The position numbers and the translations under genes were made by a program. From the NCBI GenBank assembly GCA_916048095.2, contig OU696587.1, positions 1,442,762 through 1,506,761 on the forward strand: DNA of 64,000 nucleotides, read 5' to 3'. How positions within the stretch are numbered: the first letter of the stretch is position 1; each line of letters begins with the position of its first letter. This stretch comes from Sacculina carcini. Lineage: Eukaryota > Arthropoda > Thecostraca > Sacculinidae. Below the pieces are notes generated by a model, which worked only from the letters and a program-made list of their open reading frames with translations, was not told where the DNA came from and made no database searches. Below are positions 1 to 11,368 of the stretch, one piece after another.

Positions 1-916
1 GACGAGATATTGAGCCTAAAAGAGTGAATCACATTCATATAGCTGTAAACAGTGTGTTTTATGTGAATAAAGCATAAACAGCCAGTAAGTGACTGAAGTT
101 TCATGTGTGTGTGTGTATGTGTGTGTGTGGGTGTGTGTGTGTTGTGGGTGTGTGTGTATGTGTGTATGTCATGTGTGTGTGTGCTTGTGTGTGTTTGTCT
201 ATATATTTTTGAACCGAGTGTTTTGTAATTCCATCATGTGTACATTTCCAGTTGGTACAGCTTCAAAATATTACCGGTACAATCATTAATGATCCACTCA
301 GACAACCATTATAGCAGCAAGTAAATATGCAAATATATCCGCTGCATGGGAAAATATTCAGTAATTGCACGCGAGCCGTGGTAAGGGCTTGAACGATCTC
401 TAGTGAAACGAGTTAGTGAACAGCGATCACGCACAGATAAATTATCAATAGTGTCAATGAACATACACCGATCACACAGAACTGTGATCACATAGAACAT
501 AATACATGCCAAACTCGGGGCAATGCTTCGTTGCTGCCTTGTTAAGAACACATATATAGCATTTACACACGCTTCAAGCACTGATCCAAAATCATATGCC
601 TAGGCAGACAATACACAGTGCATACGATACATGTCTGTGCTATTTTTTGCAGTGCGAGAGGAACATATAAGCAGGCGAGTGTGACTGCAATTAACTACCA
701 GCCACAATACCAACTGCCGCCTGGCATAATCTATATAACACACTGAAGAACATTGATCAACACAACACCGCACTCACATACCACCCACATAGCACATCCG
801 CCTGACGACCCTGCTGACTACAGTGCCACCATTTATCATGAGTTGCATATTTTTTAATACACCAACGCAAAGCAAATAATGTTAACCAAAAAAGATATAA
901 CAACAAATCTCTGTGC
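1..916. other. Gene-free flank with (GT)n tract
   Basis: No coding exon or known repeat was recognised. A (GT)n-rich microsatellite runs from about 102 to 205, and the short reading frame through it is only a translation of that tract. This stretch lies downstream of the minus-strand PP1 subunit gene, so it should include its 3' UTR. No clear AATAAA signal is visible within the first 80 bases past its stop codon. Confidence 0.6.
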
Positions 917-2587
917 TCAAATTTGGCCTCCGGTCCACTCTTCTGGACTAGATTGGCCGATATTTTCCGGATGCATCACGCACTCAATGCAGTAGTTGAG
1001 CCCGTTATTGTTGTCCCAGTACTCGCGGTTCAGGCAGTAGAAGGCAATAGCAAGTTGTAGACGCTGGCCGGCACACAGTGTACTGCAGTAGATGGCAGTC
1101 TGGAAGCGGTCAGTTTGACCGTCGGAGGAGTACGGCATGTACGAAGCAGCACGCTCTGACCACGTGCTCCATTCGTCCATGGTGTAGCGCACAACAACGC
1201 GCTTCTCAAAGCCCAGGTTCAACACCCGCACTATGCAGCGAACCAGGCTGTCTTCTTCCCGACAGATTATATTCTCGAGCACAACTTTGCTCATATGCAG
1301 CCGATCAAGAAAGCCGGGAGTGGCGGATGGTGGCTGGAACAAAGGTTGTAATCTGCGGTAGCACTGCCGAGTCATAGCTCTGAATGTGAGCAAACGATTA
1401 TCATTTTGTATATAATCGTTGCATGATAATCTTTGCATGACCGATGCCGGAATCACGGGAATTTCATCTTTAAAGGTTCGAATCTGCTGGAGCTCCAGAC
1501 CCATGGCATCAGCAAAACGGACAAATTTCTTACGGGAAGGAGTTCCAGGGGGAGTTTTGCTTGTTTTCAGTGAGGCACTGCGTTTGATGTTATCGGGTGA
1601 TATGCAAAATGATGAATCGCTCGAAGACGTTTCTGCGTCTAATTCTTTCTCATTATACTCGTGGGACAAATGGTACTCTATATCAGGTTGAAAGCATTTT
1701 GAAGAGTCTTCCTCTGGCTGATCTTCCTTGGAATCTTCAATATTAAGCAGCTTGCAACCTTGAGATAACAACTCTTGAATACTTAAACTGGTGTGACCTG
1801 CCTGGCTGATTTCTAGCAAATGTTCATCTTCGTCTTCGTTGCTTTGTTCGCAGTCGTCGGCCGGCAATGCACTCAAATTGGAAGCACACACCGCGTTATA
1901 GATGGCAGAGTCTTTCAAGTTCTCACCCGCCTGGCATTCACCATCACGAAGAGTATCGTTTTCCTTGAGACATCGCAGCAGCCACTCACCCACTCTATTG
2001 CTTATGTCGAGCCGCTCTGATTGACGACATTTGAGCGTGTTTTTGTTCTCGCTGAGAGATGAAGAGCATCCAGCTTCAGCAAGATGTTCAACATCGGTCC
2101 GATGTTCCACTGCTGCTGATATATGGTTCTTGTTCAAACAAACAACGCCTGATATCGAGCCTCTGGCTGTCATTGAGTCGTCGCTGTCATGACCTGCATC
2201 ATCATTCGTGTTTAACTCGGCTTCACTGGGTATTGATACCTTGTGGTTATTTTCTGTATCGCTAGCACGGGAAAACGACTCGCCACAGTTTGCAGATCCA
2301 GGATGGTCGCACGCAAGGTCGTGTATTTCCACGGTTTCATTGCCATGACAGCTCTGGAACGCATCTGAACCGACACTGCTCGACGCTACAGCCATATCAG
2401 TACCGGCAATTGAAACACTTGCGACTCCCACACTAGTTGGACACGCCATTGACTCAACATGTCCGTTTCTTGACCTAGAAAAGCCTATTTGAATGTTTTG
2501 TGTGTGATTGGTGGCTATGGAAGATGGTGACGTTGTTTCAGAAGACGGCATTGTTGCCACACACACAGACACCGGAGTGTTCCTCAT
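917..2587 (-). CDS. PPP1R3: Protein phosphatase 1 regulatory subunit 3-like (glycogen-targeting, CBM21)
   Basis: This 556-residue open frame has no internal intron. Residues 1-350 are low-complexity, acidic and Ser-rich. A PP1-docking RVxF-type motif, KFVRF, lies at about 354-358 and is followed by ADAMGLELQQIRTF, the usual context in this family. A CBM21 carbohydrate-binding domain covers about 425-540; its signatures VRVLNLGFEK (453-462), a Trp-rich DEWSTW (471-476) and WDNNNGLNY (524-532) are intact. In this family RVxF recruits the PP1 catalytic subunit and CBM21 binds glycogen and PP1 substrates, so the complex dephosphorylates glycogen synthase and phosphorylase. Function here is inferred from family. 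The first ATG was chosen because it gives the longest frame; Met13 is an alternative. The long disordered N-terminus is longer than in the short vertebrate forms. The name is at family level, not an ortholog call. Confidence 0.93.
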   Translation of the reverse strand: MRNTPVSVCVATMPSSETTSPSSIATNHTQNIQIGFSRSRNGHVESMACPTSVGVASVSIAGTDMAVASSSVGSDAFQSCHGNETVEIHDLACDHPGSANCGESFSRASDTENNHKVSIPSEAELNTNDDAGHDSDDSMTARGSISGVVCLNKNHISAAVEHRTDVEHLAEAGCSSSLSENKNTLKCRQSERLDISNRVGEWLLRCLKENDTLRDGECQAGENLKDSAIYNAVCASNLSALPADDCEQSNEDEDEHLLEISQAGHTSLSIQELLSQGCKLLNIEDSKEDQPEEDSSKCFQPDIEYHLSHEYNEKELDAETSSSDSSFCISPDNIKRSASLKTSKTPPGTPSRKKFVRFADAMGLELQQIRTFKDEIPVIPASVMQRLSCNDYIQNDNRLLTFRAMTRQCYRRLQPLFQPPSATPGFLDRLHMSKVVLENIICREEDSLVRCIVRVLNLGFEKRVVVRYTMDEWSTWSERAASYMPYSSDGQTDRFQTAIYCSTLCAGQRLQLAIAFYCLNREYWDNNNGLNYCIECVMHPENIGQSSPEEWTGGQI

Positions 2588-2877
2588 AGATGTTCATATC
2601 TGCACATTGTGCCATCCTTCATCCATCTGACCATCTTGCTTTCGACAATGTGGGTTTGAAATTGCAGCTAATAAAATGCCCTATTTTGAAGCCGGATCAG
2701 ATGCGTCATCGTATTCTCAATGCATTATTTTGATTTTGTCATGCCAGAAAAGAACCGACAGCTTCAACCAGTCGTTATATTTTCATCTGCAACATAACAC
2801 GGAACAATTCAGTATCGAACTCATTGCAAATGCTTTGCTATTTTCAAACATCAGTCTAATAGGTATAATTGCGTGTA

Positions 2878-3956
2878 CAGGGGTGTAGCTAGGCTACCTG
2901 CCGCCCGGGGCGCTAAATTTATTTGACACACCAGCCATGTATATTTGTGGGTTACCTAGACGCATGAGACTGTGTGAGCTCTAGCACGACTGTAAAGAAA
3001 TTAGCAAGTCCACATGTAGATATAGTTGAAGAAACGAACCTCTTTGAAAAAGTGCATGCTTCAGGTTATTTACTCGGATATTATTATTTTCAATCAATCT
3101 TGTTTTCATTCAGTTGTTTGAGGTGAAAACAACAAGTGCTAAGTGATATATTCAGAAATTCAACTCAGATATTACGATAATTCAACGTCTTCAGTAGACC
3201 TAAGTAGATAATTCAACGTCTGCAACGCAATTCCAACGTTGCTTTCTTCTGGCCACTGTGGCTACTTGGAACGCGTTGAAGGAGGCTTTCTCGCAGAACA
3301 ATTTGAACAAATTTAAGGCCAAAGTCAATGAAATGCTACTGATGGACCGGAATTGACTGTTGAGTCTAAATAATTATTTATTTATTCATATTTATTGTTA
3401 TTTAGTTTCGATTTATTTGTACTTAGTCATATTTTACTATCTATTTATTACTATATATTATTGGTTGTTGTTATTTATTAAATCGTACTTTTACTTAGTG
3501 TTGGCTGTTGCTTTTTATTGAATCATATTTATTGATGTTGAATGTTAATCATTACTTATTAATATGTATTCTTATTTATTCATATTCATTGATGGTTATC
3601 ATTTATTGAATCACATGTTTATTGTTTATTGTTGTTATTTATGTATTGAGGAACGTGGGCTGAGTGACATTATGGAGTGTTATCGGATGATGGCATGTAA
3701 TTTATTGTTATTTATTTAAAATTTTCTTTCCCAACTCTGTTTCTGCAATTTTTTATTTTCGAACTATTTTTCTCTATGAAGTTTTTGGGCGCTTCCGGTA
3801 CATGAGACCACCGCAGGGTGGTAATAGTTATTGCACTCTTCCAATGTTATTGGATTTGCCTGTAATTAATAATAATAATAATCATCTTGCGCCGCCCCCT
3901 ATAACGTGTCGCCCGAGGCGAACCGGCCCCCTTCCGTACCCCACGATACGCCACTG
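2878..3956. mobile_element. hAT-like non-autonomous element with nested LINE
   Basis: The ends form imperfect terminal inverted repeats: CAGGGGTGTAGCTAGG at the left, and CAGTGGCGTATCGTGG read from the right end on the minus strand. The flanking 8-mers, tgcgtgta and tgtgcata, match at 5 of 8 positions with only transitions between them, so the target-site duplication is plausible but decayed. Inside each end lies GC-rich sequence (CCGCCCGGGGCG at 2901 and related sequence at 3890-3925). No transposase is present. Most of the middle is a later LINE insertion (3222-3882). Confidence 0.55.
3222..3882 (+). mobile_element. 5'-truncated LINE (L2/CR1-like), 3'-end copy 1
   Basis: The last residues of a LINE ORF2 are readable at about 3256-3356, including PATVATWNALKEAF and ending at a TGA. 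An AT-rich 3' UTR follows, rich in ATTTATTGTT units. The 3' terminus has a short hairpin (CCACC-GCAG-GGTGG) and ends in an (AAT)n tail at 3866-3882. The same 3' end occurs at 8034-8655, 13895-14920, 52443-52695 and 57981-58571, so this is one LINE family. The copy is a dead fragment. Confidence 0.82.
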
Positions 3957-4922
3957 TGTGCATATCGATATGCCAAGCAATGTTCCCACACACCCTAGTA
4001 CTTTGACTAGATCTGAAACCCCATTGGGGGTAAAATCTGGAACCTGGAACCCAAAATACTATAGTTCCCTGCCGGTGGTATCAGTGACGGTAGCTACCAC
4101 TGTGAAATCTAACAATAAACAAGAACTAGCAATAATATGAATGTAATATGCTAAGATCAGCGAAAAAATACCCAGGTAAAAACATAGATTATACTGTATT
4201 AATTTATACTGAGCTATAGATATGAAGGGAATTAAGTTGGCTTCTGAAGTAGGTAATTCTGTCGGTTATAGACGTCATTTTCTTGAGGTATATTATAAAA
4301 ATGAACACCACACCATGATGTTTACTTGCATGCTCCAGGTAGCTCATTGTAATCAAGAGGAAAACTAGCGCACTTCCAGGATACAATACAAGACCTTCCC
4401 CATACGTACACACGCACACACCCGTCCAAACCAACATAAGCATTGTGCAATAACCCAACATCATTAGGAAAACGATCAATAACAATATTTCCTCATAACC
4501 AACAATACCGCGTGGACACATACCGTACATCAGGACACACAGAATCCCAGTGCTCAAGTACCTACTTCTTGAGTAACGTTCATGGAATGTCATGTTTGCA
4601 CGAAAAGTGTGTCAGCACCAAAACCGACGATAAATTGCCATAGAGAGGCTGAGGTCCAGCCAACGACGACAACGACCACTGAGCCAGCCAAACTCGGTCA
4701 TCAACGTGCATATAGGTTGACTTAGGCGAGCGTGAATATACGCCGGCATGACTCCGTTTCACGTATAAATGTGCCGACACTCACATTAACACACACACAT
4801 ACACACACACACACATACACAAACACATACGCACACACATGGCCAATAATAGGTGAGGTACCATGAAGAGAACGTTAAACGCATGTTGTGCGAAGCCCAC
4901 ACACGATATCAAATAACAAAAA
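3957..4922. other. Intergenic, no supported gene
   Basis: Nothing convincing was found. A minus-strand frame at 4204-4593 (129 residues) is very hydrophobic, but it has no recognisable domain and no support for being expressed. A (CA)n microsatellite occupies about 4788-4840. Confidence 0.5.
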
Positions 4923-6026
4923 CAGTCAAATCTCGTTACTATGCTAGCTTGCTAATATACCACTTTTGGTACTATGCCACTTTTGCTCGGTTCCGACAAA
5001 TCTCTATATACATCAATTTAATATGTCACCACTAATCTTACTACTATGCCACTTTTGTCGACGATAAGGAACTTTTTTGCGAAGACCAAGAACTGTTTTG
5101 CGAAGCAGAAATACAGCTTGAACCGGAAAATTCTGAGCTGCTAGAGATCTGGGAAGATCTACCTTCCGAAAAAAGATTCATGGGAATGAGCTTTCTGACA
5201 TTCTTGAAGCTGACGATCAGCTGACGATCCTAACGACTGGTGGTTTCATTGATGAAAGTGGTTGTATAGCAGTGGTTCTTAACCTGGGTTCGATCAAATC
5301 CCAGAGGTTCGGTGAGTCAGCTTCAGGAGTTCGGTGATTTGGTTCATCCACTCGTATGATTCGTGACGTCAAGTTCTACTTGGTCATCATTGGCAGCTAA
5401 TCACGCCAGATCGCTTGGTCTTGATATCTGTGCTGCAAGCAGCTCGGTGAACTCAGTAGTAGCTTACTTATATGACTGTCTTGATCGTACGTGATTTGTG
5501 ATTTTGCTTATAATACTTCAAACATGAAGGGTTCGATGAATGCATGCATGAAACTTATGGGGTTCAGTACCTACAATGTTCAGTACAATAAGGTTGAGAG
5601 CCACTGTTGTTGAGGAAATGCTAAACCACGAGGAGCCGATGGAAAGCAAAGTCGAAGATATAAATATCGACGAGGAAATCATTTTGTTTGAAGAAGTCCA
5701 GCTCGCATGGACCAACATCAGGAAGTTCATACAGCAGAGTAGCAGAAAACCCGGTGTGATACAACCGTGCGATCATTAAGACAACGACACGCTCGAAATT
5801 CACCAAAAAAAAGATACGTCAGCCGACGATTTTTGAGAGCTTCGGACTGGAACTGGTAGATGCACTTGGAAAATAAAGCTGTTTTATAATAAACGCGTTT
5901 TAGTTTAGAAAATACGGTCATTTTTACAAACCCTCGCTACTATACCACTCTCGCTACTATACCACTCTCGCTACTATACCACTTTTTCTCGGTCTCGACG
6001 GGTGAGATCGAAGCGAGATTTTACTG
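4923..6026 (+). mobile_element. Pogo/Tigger-like DNA transposon remnant
   Basis: The ends are inverted: CAGTCAAATCTCG at 4923 and CAGTAAAATCTCGC read inward from 6026. The right flank is TA, as expected for Tc1/mariner/pogo insertions; the left flank is AA, probably mutated. Just inside both ends are degenerate copies of the phrase ACTATNCCACTTTT (for example 4966-5060 and 5938-5985). A remnant C-terminal transposase frame at 5576-5779 contains IRKFIQQSS, which resembles the tail of pogo/Jerky-type transposases. An acidic frame near 5080-5160 may belong to the same protein. The catalytic core is absent. Confidence 0.7.
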
Positions 6027-7650
6027 TATTATTGATGAAATAATATACGGTATCATCGGTCATAACACGAAACCACGCTCAATATCACACCACACAAAAA
6101 TGTTGAAGCCATTCTGGGCCAGTAGCCCGCATAATGTCCTTATGCATCAGCGATATGAATCAGTGATTGTTGCGCACACATACTGATAACATATTTGCTA
6201 TTTGTATAAGGGCTGTGGGTCAAAGTGTACAAATAAAACATTTTTCGCAGCCGATCAGGTAACAAACATCAAATAAGTACCAATCAGGTGCCACAGTACC
6301 AATTAAGTAGCAAACAAATACCACAAAAGTATCAATACTAAACAGTCCGTCAATCAGGAGCCTGATGAAACACACATTCATCATCGTTGATTTTTGATTA
6401 TTTTATACCTGCATTACTTAGTAATATTTTTCCATTTAGAGTTTCATTTATCCTAGTGCCGATATGGAATATAGAATACCGTTACGGACACGGGTACAAA
6501 ATTTGTTCAGCATTGAATCGGCATTGATGTTCTATGCGATGCCGCCTGCGTATAGTTACAAAGTGGAGCGATGTAGTCCGCGATACGGAAGTCAGCGGGG
6601 TCGGTACCACATTGATATGCGAAATTACACCAATACTCTCAGCAGAACATATGTAAGAATACATTGATCTCACATTCATCACAAAAAGATATGCAAACTT
6701 ACATTGATCACCAGCTAGTTATGCATGGTTTCATTGAAAATCACCACCAAGTCGCCAGTTCTTATTGAACAAGCAGAATGCAGTTTGAAGTGGCTGACAG
6801 CAAGATACACCGAGTGTTCAACGACGATATAACTGTAGCACACAGGGTTACCACATGACGAGTCAACAGCACAAAATCGCACAAGTTGCCGTGTGAATGG
6901 CAAGGCAGGGAGTGACGCACCCACACTGCCACTCAGTAGATGATGCAATAGTGGGGTGGTGTTGCGTGCCAGTGATTGGTATCCGCAAACGCACGGGCTC
7001 ATGCTTTCCTCAACTTGGCCGTGTGGATGCAAGCAAGTGCACGCAGTCATGAGCATCAATAAAAATGCAGCTGGAAAGAGAATTTCATTTGATTCAAGCA
7101 ATTTGATGCAATCATTGGACACACATATACACGAGTATACTACGGCGCCAGGTTACACATAGTACAGCACACAATGCAATCACTCAGCAATCAGGTTACT
7201 ACACCGGTCACAGAGGTTCATTTGTCTTCCTTTCATCGTTCATTTCAGTTTTGCGACTAGCCAATAGAGTTCGGTGGATAAAAAATCGCAGCCCGATATT
7301 GACCAGGCATAAACTGCTGAACAGTTGGCGTAATCTATATTCTGCAAATTTTCCAATATTATGATGCTTATCAGGAGCTTGTTGAAATATGTGCTCGACA
7401 GATGCAGTCTCAGTCAGATGTGATTTTGAGCTAATCACAATGTGGTAATTTTTTTACATTCAATATTTTACAATTGACCAATTCTACCTGACGTAAATGC
7501 GACAATAGCACGCACAAACATATCTCGTATCATACTAGAACATTGCGTCCCGTGTACATAATGTTTGCTCAGGAGTCAGTTTTGCTTGCTGCTGGTAGCT
7601 GTGATATTATGGCAGTGTTACAGACCATACACTCCCATTATCGCTCGAAT
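6027..7650. other. Intergenic with one weak candidate ORF
   Basis: No repeat family or conserved gene was recognised. The only frame worth listing is the minus-strand ORF at 6715-7122, described separately. Other frames overlap on both strands without coding character. Confidence 0.45.
6715..7122 (-). CDS. Candidate small Cys-rich secreted ORF, unknown
   Basis: This is a 135-codon frame of unknown family. Residues 15-31 form a hydrophobic run (FPAAFLLMLMTACTCL) that could act as a signal peptide preceded by a charged N-region. Cysteines continue through the frame. It may equally be chance, since no homologue is recognised, the codon usage cannot be assessed and no splice structure is evident. 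It is listed only because it is the longest unexplained frame in the interval. Confidence 0.15.
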   Translation of the reverse strand: MSNDCIKLLESNEILFPAAFLLMLMTACTCLHPHGQVEESMSPCVCGYQSLARNTTPLLHHLLSGSVGASLPALPFTRQLVRFCAVDSSCGNPVCYSYIVVEHSVYLAVSHFKLHSACSIRTGDLVVIFNETMHN

Positions 7651-8033
7651 ATTACCATTAGAGTTGGGAATTTTGTGATCACATAAGCATATTATTTCAC
7701 ATAAATTGCCATTTTTAAGTGAAAAAACATAAAATGTCATTTTCACTGAAAAATGTTGCCAAATACATAATTATATATGTTGCGCCTGGAATTAATAATT
7801 GTTAATTATGTTGAAAATTGTAATTACACAGATAATTGAGTCAACATGTTATGATACACTCGAACACTTCATTTAGGTACAATATTAACGCCAGGAACGC
7901 TGATAATGGAAATATTTCAACGTTCCTGATAGATTCTCAAGTTCGAAAACGTGGCGGAGGGTTTCAGAGGGTCTGCGATAATTCGCTATGCAGATCAAAT
8001 TGGTTCAAGCTAGGCGCACGTGACCTTGGCTTT

Positions 8034-8655
8034 TTATTATTATTTATTATTAATAACAGGCAAATCCAGTAGCATGGGAAGAGCGCAAGCACTATCACCA
8101 CCCTAAGGTGGCCCCATATACCGGAAGCACCCAAAAGATTCAGAGAGAAAGAGAGTTCGAAAAGAAACAAGTCTAGAAAGAGAGTTGGAAAGAAAATAAT
8201 AAATAATTAACAATAAATTATAAGCCATCATCCGATATCACTCCATAATGTCACTCCGCCCACGTTCCTCAATAAATAATAACAATCAAGAAAAAATATG
8301 TGATTCAGTAAATAGCAACCATCAATAATTAAGAATACATATTAATAATTAAGAAATAAATAACAATCAAGAACAATAAATATGATTCAATGAGAAACAT
8401 CCAACATTAAATAAAAATATGATTCAATAAATAACAACAACACAAATAAATAGTATTCAATAAACAGCAACAACAATATATATGATTCAATAAACAGCAA
8501 CAGCCAACACTGAGTAAGAGTATAATTTAATAAATAGCAACAACCAATAAAAAATAGTAATTAATAGAGAGTAAAATGAGAATAAATATAAATAAATAGA
8601 AAATAAATAACAATAAACATGGACAAAAAAATAAATAACAATAAATACTTGGGAA
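8034..8655 (-). mobile_element. LINE 3'-end copy 2 (same family as 3222-3882)
   Basis: In minus orientation this has the same AT-rich 3' UTR, the CCACC-TTAG-GGTGG terminal hairpin (about 8099-8112) and a (TAA)n tail at 8034-8056. It carries no coding sequence. It lies inside the hAT element, so it inserted after that element. Confidence 0.8.
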
Positions 8656-9006
8656 TGAAGAATTATATATAGATATATCTTACTATTTACTTTTTCGGGA
8701 AATCTTCAAAACAAACTGCTCAAATGGTGTTTGTATTGTCACGCTCAAAAAGGTTGAAGGGATTCAATGTGAAGTCGAATTTTCCCAGAAAAACATGTCT
8801 GATGGGAATAGTATGTGCTGCGTTGCATGTGACAAAGACGTGTCCGCTGGTCACAAGTCACAGCTCGGGCAACACAACGAATTGGCTGCTTACTCGAAAA
8901 ACATTAATAAAAATGTCCATCTAGAATCGAATCATTGGGATTATTGCGCCTCGAAGCAGCATTCCAAAATGACACACCTACAATGAGCATTTCGAATGCA
9001 GTTCCT

Positions 9007-9061
9007 CATGTTTCGCAGATCCCCGCATCTCCGCACCCGAGAAATCCTGGCGCCGCCACTG
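9007..9061 (-). repeat. Fragment of CAGTGGCGGCGCC-ended MITE
   Basis: This segment has the layout CATGTTTCGC...GGCGCCGCCACTG that forms the right end of the element at 56934-57247. A similar fragment is at 12618-12685. It is either a small remnant or part of the hAT end that hosts it. Confidence 0.45.
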
Positions 9062-9358
9062 CACCACTACCTTATCGGAAGGGTCCAATCAAGGTAACAT
9101 TTTCGCCACGCACTACGACAATTTCGCCACCATAAAGTTGGCTTTCCAATAGAATGTCGCTAGATGCATGCTTAAATTGCCAATAATCTACGAAAAAGTC
9201 TAAAATTCAAATATTATACGAAAATTGAATAACATATTTTGTGGTTTTTGACAACATATTTTGTGGTTTTTGACAACATATTTTGGAATTTTTGGCCACA
9301 TATTAAAAACATAAAACGCCACAAATTATCACATAAAATTCCCAACTCTAATTATCAT

Positions 9359-10164
9359 ATAATCATTGCCACACGCCGCTATTTGGCCTTGACCAAAGAG
9401 ACCCTCAATTAGGATCACACGTCTCTGAACATGCGTGGAAATGCGCAGTTTCGCTGTTTTGAGGCACAATATTTGCCAATATTGGTCGGTGAAAACTGGC
9501 TGCTGCCACGCGTTATAACACATCGTTGATATCCAGCAAACAGGTTATACTCCAAACGTCCATACAAATATGTGTGAGTGTCGCAACAGAACAAGACCAC
9601 TAGTAATTGGGTGATTGAGACGGGGCAATTGCCCTTACGTCACCCGTGCTTCTGAATTTACATTCATATTTAATGTATTTTTGTTGATTTATTTTGTCTA
9701 TATATTCAATGTCTTTTTGTTCATTTGTTCTTTCTTCCTTGGTTTCATGGTTTCGCATTGCTTGCTTTTATTTAAATATACATTCAATGTTGCTTAAAAA
9801 ATAAAATCAATAAAGCACCCAAACACGCACGAACACAGGTCACATACTCGAGCTAGCAATGTGATCTCGTGTGAACCAGTTATGTGGCGATGTTTGGCTA
9901 TATTTTTGAGTATATATATGATTAATATAATGACCGTCACTGCATGATCATTCAGTGTCGTTTATTTATTTTTTTAAATCTCGATTTTGTATAAATTGTG
10001 TTATGTGCTTGTGTGCCATGTGCTTGTGTTTTATGCTTTCTGTGTCTGATGTTGGGTAATAAAATATAATTATAGGCAAAACAAAAACAAAAAAACAATC
10101 GTTAATCTCACCTACTAAAGACACCTCCTGCCTTGACAATGGTGTCAGAATTAGTCACACGATA
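9359..10164. other. Intergenic, nothing recognised
   Basis: This is AT-rich sequence with no recognised gene or repeat family. The 60-codon plus-strand frame at 9615 is composed almost only of Phe, Ile and Val codons from T-rich DNA. Confidence 0.5.
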
Positions 10165-10172
10165 CTGATTAC

Positions 10173-11360
10173 TAGGGCTGTCAAAAAAGTAACCTAAAAA
10201 TCAGAAATCAAAATCAAAATCAGAAAGTAACCTTATTTTCGAGAAAAAGTAACCTAAAAAAGTAACCTTATAATAACCTGAGTTTTAAAGTTATTATCAC
10301 TTTTGTATCGTTTTATCACATGTTTATCACGCCTTTGCTGATTAGTGCGCTATGTGAAATACACGGTTTGTTTGTTGTTTGTTTGTGAACATATAAAGTA
10401 ACCTAATAACCAATAAAAAGGTAACCTAAAGATAACCTCCTTCAAAAAAGGTCAATTTCTGTTTGCAGTTCTGAAGAAAGAAAATACACCAGTCCTTCTT
10501 TTTATCATCTTTCCGAGTTGGTACTACTTTTCCACCCTCTCCGATCTGGTACCATTTTTATAACAAACAACCAAAAGTGACTTAACATAATTTAGCTAAC
10601 ATCGAAAAAAGGAGCATAACCATCAAAATATAATTTTAAGTGGAAAGCTCATACAAATGCGAAATACACTAATTGCAAATGTAAATATTTTTAGTAATGG
10701 TCGCAATAATGTTCTTTATATTTTTTCAATGGAACTTTTTATCAAATAGCACGTACTACAGTAGCGTAAACACTGCATGTGTGAATGCCCCCCGTCCTCC
10801 CATATGTCAAACGTGGGATAATGGCGCTATCTCACGCCCTGAAAATCACGTGCAAATTCCTGTTCAAGTAAATACGTACTGTCAAGTGCTACAGTGCAGT
10901 ATCTGGTAAAGAGAGCTCACACATCGTACCATACCACGCTCCAAACATCTCACGACACCCTCCGGTTCGTGGACATTTCCTAAAATGGAATTACACTATC
11001 CTGCGTACCCAAAAACGTATAAATATCGAGTAGCACGGATTTCTTGATCTTCAGACCTAATATTCCATCTCTTTTCCTATTTTATCCTCATATATACCGT
11101 TTTTGTGCCTCTTATCTGCAAAAAGTCACCAAACTTCGTGGGAAACTTACCTAATAACAAGAAAAATAACAAAAGGTAACCTGACGATAAAAAAGTAACC
11201 TTAAAATCCAAAAATAGCCTAACGATGAAAAAGTAACTTTTGGTAACCTACTAACTTTTTTAATAATTATCGTACACAACTTTTTCATGCAGTTTTAGGT
11301 AGCTTATGAAAAAGTGACTTTTAGGTGAAAAAGTAACTTTATTAACTTTTCACAGCCCTA
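10173..11360. mobile_element. 1188-bp non-autonomous hAT element
   Basis: The ends read TAGGGCTGTCAAAAAAGT and, inverted, TAGGGCTGTGAAAAGTTA. A perfect 8-bp duplication ctgattac flanks the element (10165-10172 and 11361-11368), which is diagnostic of hAT insertion. Both subterminal regions are packed with repeats of AAGTAACCT and its variants; such repeats often bind the transposase in hAT elements. No transposase frame is present. A partial second copy is at 56211-56562. Confidence 0.85.
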
Positions 11361-11368
11361 CTGATTAC

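Larger units (their letters stand above)
7659..9350 (+). mobile_element. hAT element with zinc-finger remnant and nested LINE
   Basis: The terminal inverted repeats TAGAGTTGGGAATTTT are present at both ends. They are flanked by attaccat (7651-7658) and attatcat (9351-9358), an 8-bp target-site duplication with one mismatch, as expected for hAT elements. A plus-strand frame near 8795-8986 contains CCVACDKDVSAGHKSQLGQH, a C2H2/BED-like finger typical of the N-terminus of hAT transposases. The catalytic part is missing. Near the right end is a tandem ACATATTTTGTGGTTTTTG motif (9230-9290). The LINE at 8034-8655 inserted into this element. Confidence 0.78.

Noticed and set aside
89-289. Cys/Val-rich ORF
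   Set aside because: It is a direct translation of a (GT)n microsatellite. Similar frames at 18294-18605, 20652-20986, 50036-50605 and 51373-51781 were rejected for the same reason.
4204-4593. Multi-pass membrane protein
   Set aside because: It is hydrophobic but lacks any family motif or exon structure; AT-rich DNA gives such frames by chance.
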